Shown here piece after piece: positions 52,886-60,362 of a DNA stretch of 64,000 nt. Under the pieces are notes generated by a model. It made no database searches, was not told where the DNA came from, and was given only the letters and a program-made list of their open reading frames with translations. The translations under genes were made by a program, and so were the position numbers. The stretch's first letter is position 1, and every line of letters starts with the position of its first letter. Source of the stretch: Gammaproteobacteria bacterium (GTDB lineage Bacteria; Pseudomonadota; Gammaproteobacteria; Steroidobacterales; Steroidobacteraceae); NCBI GenBank assembly GCA_016874235.1, contig VGUJ01000002.1, positions 62,001-126,000 of the forward strand, read 5' to 3'.

Positions 52886-53686
52886 ATGCACTCATTTAAA
52901 GAAAAAGTCGTGGTTATTCTCGGAGCGGCTGGACGTGACAACATGGGCCAGGTCATGGCGCGACGCTTCGCAGCCGAAGGTGCCAAGGTCGTGGTGGCCG
53001 GGCGTCATGAGAGCCCTCTCGCCGACCTCGCAACGGAGATCGGCGGCGAGTCCCAGGTCTGCGATATCACGCGGAAAGCGGACGTCGAGGCGCTCGCCGA
53101 GGCCGTCTGGCAACGACACGGCCGAGCGCATGTCGCCATCAATTGCACAGGCTGGGGGCTGCTCGCAAAACTCCTCGATACAACCGAAGAGCAACTCGAC
53201 CGACTGTCGGCTCTACACTTCAAAGGCACGTTCTTTTTCATGCAGGCTTTCGTGGGTCGGATGTCGCGCAGCGGAGGCGGTTCGGTGATCACGGTGTCCT
53301 CCGCCTCGGTCCGGGCCGTGCTCTACCACCACGCAGCGTACATCGCGACTAAAGCCGCCTCGGAAGCACTCGTCCGATGCTTCGCCAATGAATTCGGAGG
53401 TAAGGGTGTCAAAGTGAATGCCCTCGCGCCCGGATTCACCGAAACACCGATGACAGCGACGGAGTCGAAACTCCCGGGTCTCCTCGACCTCTTCCGCAAG
53501 GAGTATCCGCTTGGGCGGATCGGGACCGCTCAGGATGTAGCAGAAGCCGCGCTTTGGCTCGCCTCCGAGGCGAGCTTCGTCACCGGCGAGACGCTGCAGA
53601 TCAATGGCGGTCTCACGCTGCGTCGCAACCCCTCGCCGGCGGAGATCAATGCGGCGCTGAAGGCGGCCGCGCCGCCTCGTAGCTGA
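52886..53686 (+). CDS. SDR family oxidoreductase
   Basis: KVVVILGAAGRDNMGQVMARRFAAEGAKVVVAGRHE; YIATKAASEALVRCFANEFGGKGVKVNALAPGF. Confidence 0.94.
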   Translation: MHSFKEKVVVILGAAGRDNMGQVMARRFAAEGAKVVVAGRHESPLADLATEIGGESQVCDITRKADVEALAEAVWQRHGRAHVAINCTGWGLLAKLLDTTEEQLDRLSALHFKGTFFFMQAFVGRMSRSGGGSVITVSSASVRAVLYHHAAYIATKAASEALVRCFANEFGGKGVKVNALAPGFTETPMTATESKLPGLLDLFRKEYPLGRIGTAQDVAEAALWLASEASFVTGETLQINGGLTLRRNPSPAEINAALKAAAPPRS

Positions 53687-53716
53687 GCTACGGGCAGCGT
53701 CGACTCACCGCAACGC

Positions 53717-54022
53717 TCAGCCCTTCGGGGCCTCGAACGGATCGAGATACTCACGCACGTAAGGCTCGGCAAGACAATCGACGATCCCGGGTGCGTGCTC
53801 GGCGAGCGCCGGCGAGGTCATGTGAGCTTCTTCAGCGGCAGCACTCGCGAACGACTCGATGACCGCATAACGACGCGGTTCGCGCAGCTTGAAGAATTCG
53901 TAGTAGAGCGTATCGGGCTCGGTCTTGCGAACGACTTCCGTCAGCGCCTTACAACGCTGCACGAACTCCGCCTCACGACCTTCCTTGATGAGCATCCTCG
54001 AAACGAACGTGACTTTGGACAT
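53717..54022 (-). CDS. ABM-fold protein, putative quinol monooxygenase
   Basis: MSKVTFVSRMLIKEGREAEFVQRCKALTEVVRKTEPDTLYYEFFKLREPRRYAVIESFASAAAEEAHMTSPALAEH. Confidence 0.87.
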   Translation of the reverse strand: MSKVTFVSRMLIKEGREAEFVQRCKALTEVVRKTEPDTLYYEFFKLREPRRYAVIESFASAAAEEAHMTSPALAEHAPGIVDCLAEPYVREYLDPFEAPKG

Positions 54023-54060
54023 AGTAGTTCTCCCCAAAAATACTGATACGAGACGCAATC

Positions 54061-55221
54061 TCAGCGTCGTTGGTCGAACCGACGCCCGACCATCGCCGCC
54101 GCAATATTGACCTTCTGGATATCAACCGCGCCACCGGCAATGCCCCACCCCCAGGCATCGCGCAGGCGACGCTCCATGGGATATTCCCGCGAGTAACCGT
54201 AGCCGCCCATCAACTGCACAGCATGTCCGCACACTTCACGAGCGATTTCATTGGCAAAGCACTTGGCCATCGAAGACTCGAGCACGGAAGGCATACCGTG
54301 TTGCGCATTCACGGCCGCGCGCCAAATGAGCAACCTCGCCGCGTCGACTCGCATGCGCATCTCAGCGAGACGCAGCTGTACGGCTTGAAACTCGACGATG
54401 GGCTTACCAAACTGCTTGCGCTCCTGCACATAGGCGATCACGTCATCGAGCGCACCCGAGGCCTGCGCGAGCGCCATCGTGGCGTTGCCGCAGCGCTCGA
54501 GGTCGAAGGCCTCCATGAGCTTTTTGAATCCACCGGCAGGGACGACGATGTTCTCGAGCGGGATCGCGCAGTCCTCGAATACGAGATCAGAGGACGGCAC
54601 ACCACGAAAACCCATGAGATTTTCTCGAGCGCCGAAGGTCATTCCGGGCGTACCGCTCTCGACGTAGACCGCACCGATGCCCTTCGGGCCCGGATCATCC
54701 GACAAGCGGCAGTACACGACGTAGCCGTCGGCATGGCCGCCGCCCGAGCACCAGCGCTTGGTGCCGTTGACGACCACGCGATCTTTTTCGATGCGCGCTC
54801 GAGTCGTGAGGTCGGTCAGCGCCGAGCCCGCGTTCGGCTCGGACATCGACACCGCGACGATCTTTTCGCCACGACACACAGCCGGCACGACTTTGCGGCG
54901 TAGTGATTCGCCCGCAAAGTGTTCGATGGCTCGAACGGGGCCGACACAGGACTCGAAGACCGGGAAGGCTACGGCGCCCGAGATCTTGGCCAACTCCTCG
55001 ATGACGATCAGCGCTTCGAGATTGCCGAGCCCCAACCCACCGTACTCCGACGACACGTTGATGCCGAGGAAACCCATCTCGGCAAACTCTCGTACGAGCT
55101 CGTGGGAGGGCGGTTCGTCGTGCTCTTCGCAATGCTTGGCATGTGCAGGAAGCCGCTCTTGGGCATACTTGCGTGCAGTCTCCTGCAGCGCTTGTTGTTC
55201 CTCGGTCAAAGAGAAGTTCAT
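54061..55221 (-). CDS. Acyl-CoA dehydrogenase
   Basis: MNFSLTEEQQALQETARKYAQERLP; VAVSMSEPNAGSALTDL; QLMGGYGYSREYPMERRLRDAWGWGIAGGAVDIQK. Confidence 0.95.
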   Translation of the reverse strand: MNFSLTEEQQALQETARKYAQERLPAHAKHCEEHDEPPSHELVREFAEMGFLGINVSSEYGGLGLGNLEALIVIEELAKISGAVAFPVFESCVGPVRAIEHFAGESLRRKVVPAVCRGEKIVAVSMSEPNAGSALTDLTTRARIEKDRVVVNGTKRWCSGGGHADGYVVYCRLSDDPGPKGIGAVYVESGTPGMTFGARENLMGFRGVPSSDLVFEDCAIPLENIVVPAGGFKKLMEAFDLERCGNATMALAQASGALDDVIAYVQERKQFGKPIVEFQAVQLRLAEMRMRVDAARLLIWRAAVNAQHGMPSVLESSMAKCFANEIAREVCGHAVQLMGGYGYSREYPMERRLRDAWGWGIAGGAVDIQKVNIAAAMVGRRFDQRR

Positions 55222-55235
55222 TACAAGGTCTCCCG

Positions 55236-56450
55236 ATGTCTAAATCCGAATCCATCCTGAGCGGCATCCGCGTACTCGACTTTGGTCGATACGTCGCCGG
55301 CCCCTACTGCGCCACCCTCCTCGGCTATCTCGGCGCGGACGTGATCCGCATCGAAAAGCCCGACGGCGGCGAAGACCGCTACATCGCCCCCGTCACTTCG
55401 CAAGGCGAAGGCGGTGTGTGGCTGCAGACGGCCTGCAACAAAAAATCGCTCACGCTCGACTTCAACAAACCCGAATCGCGCGAGATCGTCCGTCGACTCG
55501 TCCAAAGCGCCGATGTGGTCGTGGTCAATCTGCCGCCCGCGACCCGAGAGTCGCTCGGTCTTGATTACGCGACCTTGTCGGCAATCAACCCGAGGGTCAT
55601 TCTCGCCTCTCAGACGGCATTCGGCGAGCACGGGCCCTATGCGAGCCGAGGAGGCTTCGACGGCGTCGGTCAGGCGATGTCCGGCGCCATGTTCATTACG
55701 GGCACGCCCGGCGCACCCGCGAAAGCGGCCGGTCCATACGTCGATTTCTCGACGGCTGTGCTCTCGGCCTTCGGAGTGCTTGCGGCGCTCATCGAGCGCG
55801 ATCGATCGGGATGCGGCCAACATGTACAGGCAGCCCTGCAAGCCACGGCCCTCGCCGTCTTCGGCTCTCATCTCATCGAACAGGGCGTCACCGGTATCAA
55901 CCGCGTTGGCACCGGCAATCGCGTACAGACGTCTGCGCCTTCCGACGTCTTCGCTACCCTTGATGGTCACGTCCTCACGCACGTCGTCGGCAACGGACTT
56001 TTCCGGCGTTGGGTAAAACTCATGTGTGGGCAGGATACCGCCGCGCAGAAACACTGGCTCGACGATCCGCGGCTGCAGGATGATGCGGGACGGGGCGAGC
56101 ATTCGACGGAGATCCTCTCCACCATGCGGAGCTGGTGTGCGACTCGAACGACCGAGCAAGCAATCGCCCAACTCGAGGCCGCCGGCCTGCCGGCCGGACC
56201 CGTCTACACACCTCAACAAGCGCTCGACGACCCGCAGGCCAAAGCCATGCAGTGGTTCGCCCACGTCGCCGATTATCCTGGTCTGCCACGCCCCGCGTCG
56301 GTACCGAACCTGCCGCTGCGCTTCTCGCGATCGCCGGGCGGCATCGAACGCGCGCCTCCGACGCTCGGCGAACATACCGACGTCTTGCTCGCCGAACTCG
56401 GCTACGACGACGCCGCACGCGCCACGTTGCGAAGCAACGGAGTCGTCTGA
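55236..56450 (+). CDS. CaiB/BaiF family CoA-transferase
   Basis: LSGIRVLDFGRYVAGPYCATLLGYLGADVIRIEKPDGGEDRYIAPV; NKKSLTLDFNKPESREIVRRLVQSADVVVVNLPP. Confidence 0.95.
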   Translation: MSKSESILSGIRVLDFGRYVAGPYCATLLGYLGADVIRIEKPDGGEDRYIAPVTSQGEGGVWLQTACNKKSLTLDFNKPESREIVRRLVQSADVVVVNLPPATRESLGLDYATLSAINPRVILASQTAFGEHGPYASRGGFDGVGQAMSGAMFITGTPGAPAKAAGPYVDFSTAVLSAFGVLAALIERDRSGCGQHVQAALQATALAVFGSHLIEQGVTGINRVGTGNRVQTSAPSDVFATLDGHVLTHVVGNGLFRRWVKLMCGQDTAAQKHWLDDPRLQDDAGRGEHSTEILSTMRSWCATRTTEQAIAQLEAAGLPAGPVYTPQQALDDPQAKAMQWFAHVADYPGLPRPASVPNLPLRFSRSPGGIERAPPTLGEHTDVLLAELGYDDAARATLRSNGVV

Positions 56451-56472
56451 AGCGCAATCGCGGGACAAGACG

Positions 56473-57402
56473 TTACGCAACGGGCGTTACCCGATACCCG
56501 AGACGCGGAACATGGACGAGTCGTCCGCGTGCGCGCTCAGCGCTTGGACGGATGACTACGCGATCCGCCGCCACGACATGAATCGTCCCTCGCATGACGC
56601 CACGTCGCGTGTCATCGGGGGTGATGTCGACGAGCTGGCCCGCACGCAATCTCTGGGCATCTGTCGCATCAATGGAGGCTGGCGTGACGGTTCGTGCGGC
56701 GTCCGCCTCCGCGAGCGCTGAGGCTGCCGTGATCGACTGGCGCTCAACGACCCAGAGCGCCTGCATTCGCGTCTCCCACGCCGCGAGTGACGGGAAGCCC
56801 GATAGCAACTCGGACGCCACATCGGCAAATGCACCCCGCGCCATCCAGACAAAAGGATAAGCCTGAACATCCGCGAGGCCGGGCGCCGCACCTGAGAGGA
56901 ACTGACGGCCATCGTCGAGCTGAGCGTCCAGCAACGCGGCGTGCGCGCGGAACTGCGATCGCGAGTGCGCAGCCTCGCCTCCGACTGATTCGAAGTCGAT
57001 ATCCGGAAAGAGATACTGTCGATCGTCGCGAAACTCTTTTGGCCATTGCGCCAACCCGATCGACAGCACGATCTTGAGCGCCGAGCGAAAGAACGCATCG
57101 CTCCAGCGAACGAGCGCAAGCTCGAGTCCACCGCCAAGCGGGAACAGCGTCGGCGATGGCTGAATACGCTCGAGTTCACGTGCGATCAGCTGAGAGTCGA
57201 TGAAGACCTCGGCACCCACCTGCAGCACGGGCGTCCCTCGATAGCCGCCCGTCAGAGCGAGCAGATCATCTTTGGGAGGCATCATCGGTGTCTCGACCCA
57301 ACAAAAGGGCAGCCGCTTGATCGCAAACATACCGAGCGCCTTCTGCGTGAACGGCGAGGCGTCATAACTCCACAAGATCACTGAATCTTTGACTGTCGTC
57401 AT
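56473..57402 (-). CDS. Glutathione S-transferase family protein with C-terminal extension
   Basis: VILWSYDASPFTQKALGMFAIKRLPF...GGYRGTPVLQVGAEVFIDSQLIARELERIQPSPTLFPLGG; C-term DATDAQRLRAGQLVDITPDDTRRGVMRG...GRLVHVPRLGYRVTPVA. Confidence 0.88.
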   Translation of the reverse strand: MTTVKDSVILWSYDASPFTQKALGMFAIKRLPFCWVETPMMPPKDDLLALTGGYRGTPVLQVGAEVFIDSQLIARELERIQPSPTLFPLGGGLELALVRWSDAFFRSALKIVLSIGLAQWPKEFRDDRQYLFPDIDFESVGGEAAHSRSQFRAHAALLDAQLDDGRQFLSGAAPGLADVQAYPFVWMARGAFADVASELLSGFPSLAAWETRMQALWVVERQSITAASALAEADAARTVTPASIDATDAQRLRAGQLVDITPDDTRRGVMRGTIHVVAADRVVIRPSAERARGRLVHVPRLGYRVTPVA

Positions 57403-58109
57403 AATTTCTTTGCTCCTGCCTTGAAAGAGGCCGAGACGACAGAAGCCGCAGTCTGACCATAGAGGTAACGATGGCCTTCCTCATCGGCGTGGCGCTCATG
57501 ACCTAGCTCGAGTGCCCGCTTGACGGCCGGACGCCCCTCGATCTCGGCAAACCAGCGTCGGATCGCCGGGAATGTATTCAAATCCTGACCCTGCCGCTCG
57601 TGAGGTTTGATCCAAGGCCAGATGGCCATATCGGCGATGGAGTACTCGCCAGCGACGAATTCTTTGACGGTCAACTGACGCTCGAGGACACCATAGAGGC
57701 GATTTACTTCGTTGGTATAGCGCGTGATGCCGTAGGGCACGTGCTCGGAGGCGAAAGCGCGGAAGTGGTGCGCCTGCCCCGCCATGGGGCCGAGCCCTCC
57801 GACCTGCCAGAAGAGCCACTGCATCGCCTCGTGTCTCGCGCGAGCTTCCGATGGCAGGAAAAGCCCTGTTTCCTCAGCCAAATACGTCAAAATTGCACCG
57901 GATTCGAAAAGCGAGAGTGCGCCACCCTCCGCCTCGTGATCGACGATGGCAGGAATCTTGTTGTTGGGTGAGATCGCAAGGAACGCCGGATCAAACTGCG
58001 CACCACGCGTGATGTCCACGGTCATCAAGCGATAGGGCAACTGGCACTCCTCGAGCATGAACGCCACCTTGAGGCCGTTCGGTGACGGGTACCAGTAGAG
58101 ATCGATCAT
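57399..58109 (-). CDS. Glutathione S-transferase family protein (YfcG/YghU-like)
   Basis: IDLYWYPSPNGLKVAFMLEECQLPYRLMTVDITRGAQFDPAFLAISPNNKIPAIVDHEA...SLFESGAILTYLAEETG. Confidence 0.93.
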   Translation of the reverse strand: MIDLYWYPSPNGLKVAFMLEECQLPYRLMTVDITRGAQFDPAFLAISPNNKIPAIVDHEAEGGALSLFESGAILTYLAEETGLFLPSEARARHEAMQWLFWQVGGLGPMAGQAHHFRAFASEHVPYGITRYTNEVNRLYGVLERQLTVKEFVAGEYSIADMAIWPWIKPHERQGQDLNTFPAIRRWFAEIEGRPAVKRALELGHERHADEEGHRYLYGQTAASVVSASFKAGAKKL

Positions 58110-59023
58110 GCGCGAGTGATGCGATAACCGAGCCGCGGAAAATGAGTGACGATCTCGCCTGCCTCGACGGTATGCCGCCGAACAGCGACCTCGTTGATCG
58201 TCAGTGTGACGAGATCTCCTTCAACCGGAATTTTGCCGTAGTCGTCCGGCGCGACGCAGACCCGATCACCGGCGGTGAAACCAAGCGGGTCGCTTGCATC
58301 GACGCCGACCGGTACGTGGGGCGTCGAGGCCTTGGCCAAGGCGAGCGCGTCGTCAGCGCTGATCTCGCTGCGAGTGCCGCGCGAACACGCAACCATTCGG
58401 CTCTCCCACTCGCGAAGTTTTTTGAAGGGCTCGAGTAAATCCGCTGCAGTACCGATGTTTCCGCGCGCCATCCACACCGGGAAATACGCGTCGATGTCGG
58501 CATACGACACCTGCGAACCGAGCACGAAGGGGCGTCCATCCGCGAGCATCAATTCGACGAGTTCAAGACCCGCGCGGAACTGCGTATAGAGATGGGGGAT
58601 GTCACTCTCGAGCGCGTCGAAGTCCATGAAGTTGAAAAACGACTTGCGATCGTCGATGACCGCCTTCGGGATAAAGGCTTTGTTGAGCCCCATCGAGAGC
58701 CCCGCACCCGGATCGAAGAAGCTGCGATCGCTCCACGGCGTCAACGCGAGCGACAGCCCAAGCGAACCTTGCGGAAAAAGTGTGGGCTGCGGATAGCGCC
58801 GTTCGAGCTCGCGAACGATGAGCCGGGTATCGCAATAAACGTCGGCGCCCACCTGCAGCACGGGGATTTTCCGGTAGCCACCGGTGAGGACACCCAGCTC
58901 AGGGCGCGGCATCACCATCGAGACCTGAACCGACCGCCACGCCAGGCCCTTGAGGCCGAGCGCGAGGCGGATTTTCTCGCCGAAGGGGGACGGATCGTGG
59001 TGATGCAGGATGGGGTCGTTCAT
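58106..59023 (-). CDS. Glutathione S-transferase family protein with C-terminal extension, paralogue of 56473-57402
   Basis: ILHHHDPSPFGEKIRLALGLKGLAWRSVQVSMVMPRPELGVLTGGYRKIPVLQVGADVYCDTRLIVRELERRYPQPTLFP; C-term DASDPLGFTAGDRVCVAPDDYGKIPVEGDLV...GEIVTHFPRLGYRITRA. Confidence 0.88.
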   Translation of the reverse strand: MNDPILHHHDPSPFGEKIRLALGLKGLAWRSVQVSMVMPRPELGVLTGGYRKIPVLQVGADVYCDTRLIVRELERRYPQPTLFPQGSLGLSLALTPWSDRSFFDPGAGLSMGLNKAFIPKAVIDDRKSFFNFMDFDALESDIPHLYTQFRAGLELVELMLADGRPFVLGSQVSYADIDAYFPVWMARGNIGTAADLLEPFKKLREWESRMVACSRGTRSEISADDALALAKASTPHVPVGVDASDPLGFTAGDRVCVAPDDYGKIPVEGDLVTLTINEVAVRRHTVEAGEIVTHFPRLGYRITRA

Positions 59024-59051
59024 GGCCCGAAACTGTACACCGGAGCCGCCT

Positions 59052-59098
59052 AAAAAAACAGTCAAGCCTGTTTATTTCCGACTGGCTCGGTCGTATAC
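59052..59098 (+). promoter_or_regulatory. Shared cluster motif, copy C
   Basis: AAAAAAACAGTCAAGCCTGTTTATTTCCGACTGGCTCGGTCGTATAC between the divergent GST and Rieske operons. Confidence 0.55.
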
Positions 59099-59148
59099 TT
59101 CCTCTGCCAATCCATTGTCATTTTCCGACGATTTTCGATGGTGCCTGA

Positions 59149-60360
59149 ATGGATGCCGTAACAGTCGATTACCTGAAATCCGGAATGAAGGCCGAGGCGG
59201 AGCGGACGGCCCCGCCCCCAGGCTTCCCCCCACTGCCGCTCGTCCCAGGCGCTCGGTACACCGACCCCGCCTTCCTGGAACTCGAGCAGCGCTACCTGTG
59301 GCAGCGCTCTTGGCTCTTCGCCTGCCATGCCGATGAGATCCCCGAGCCGGGCAGTTTCTACCTCTTCAAGCGAACCGGGTCACCCATCATTGTGGTCCGC
59401 GGCAAAGACGGGCAGATCCGGGCCTTCTACAACTCGTGCCGACACCGCGGCGCCCCGCTCGTGCGCGAATGCCAAGGCAAGGTCGACGGTCTGGTCTGCG
59501 GCTATCACGGCTGGACCTACGGACTCGACGGTCGCTTGATGAACCTGCGCGACAAGCGCGACTTCGTCGATCTCGACCTCAGTAAATACCCACTGCACTC
59601 AGTGCGCTGCGAATCGCTTGGGAACTGGATCTTCGTCAACGAAGATCCACAAGCCGAGCCCTTGCTCACACATCTCGGTCCGTTTCCCGAGCAGCTCGAG
59701 GAGATTCAACCTGGGCAGGTGCGGTTCGTACACCGTAAATCGTATCCGGTGAAGTGCAACGTCAAAGTATTGCTCGATGCCTTTCTCGAGGTCTATCACC
59801 TCAAATCGATCCACCAAAATACGGTCGATCGCTTCCTCGATCACCGTGGCACGTTCATCACGCTCTACAAAAACGGGCACTCGCTGATGTGCACGCCGAA
59901 CCGGCGTCCGGATTGGCAAGACCCCGGTACTCGCGGCATGCGTCGGATAGAAACCGCCTCGGAAATCACCTCGAAGAATAATCCGTCATTCAATTTCTAT
60001 CCAAACCTGGTCACGCCAGTCGATGCAACGGGCAATCCGTTCATCTTGTTCTGGCCGACGGGTCCGCGCTCGATGGAAATCGAGATCGTCTGGTTTGCCC
60101 CCGACTGGGGTAGCGGTGAGATCGATCCGCTGTGGCAAACCCGCCTTTCCAACTTCGAACGTATTCTCGAGGAAGACACCCAGTTCGCCGAGCAGATTCA
60201 GGAGTCTGTCGAGTCGGGCGCATTCAAAGGCATCACGCTCAATTATCAAGAGCGACGCATCTATCACTGGCACGAGGAACTCGATCGGCGTATCGGTGCG
60301 GAGCGTATTCCCGAAGCACTGCGTGTCAAACAAGTCCTCAAAGATTGGGTTGCGAGCTGA
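59149..60360 (+). CDS. Rieske-type aromatic ring-hydroxylating oxygenase alpha subunit
   Basis: CRHRGAPLVRECQGKVDGLVCGYHGWTYGLDGRL (CxH...CxxH); LLDAFLEVYHLKSIHQNTVD. Confidence 0.95.
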   Translation: MDAVTVDYLKSGMKAEAERTAPPPGFPPLPLVPGARYTDPAFLELEQRYLWQRSWLFACHADEIPEPGSFYLFKRTGSPIIVVRGKDGQIRAFYNSCRHRGAPLVRECQGKVDGLVCGYHGWTYGLDGRLMNLRDKRDFVDLDLSKYPLHSVRCESLGNWIFVNEDPQAEPLLTHLGPFPEQLEEIQPGQVRFVHRKSYPVKCNVKVLLDAFLEVYHLKSIHQNTVDRFLDHRGTFITLYKNGHSLMCTPNRRPDWQDPGTRGMRRIETASEITSKNNPSFNFYPNLVTPVDATGNPFILFWPTGPRSMEIEIVWFAPDWGSGEIDPLWQTRLSNFERILEEDTQFAEQIQESVESGAFKGITLNYQERRIYHWHEELDRRIGAERIPEALRVKQVLKDWVAS

Positions 60361-60362
60361 CG

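Noticed and set aside
55221-56480. 419-aa minus-strand ORF
   Set aside because: Fully antisense to the CaiB/BaiF CoA-transferase; no recognisable family, composition typical of high-GC antisense reading frames.
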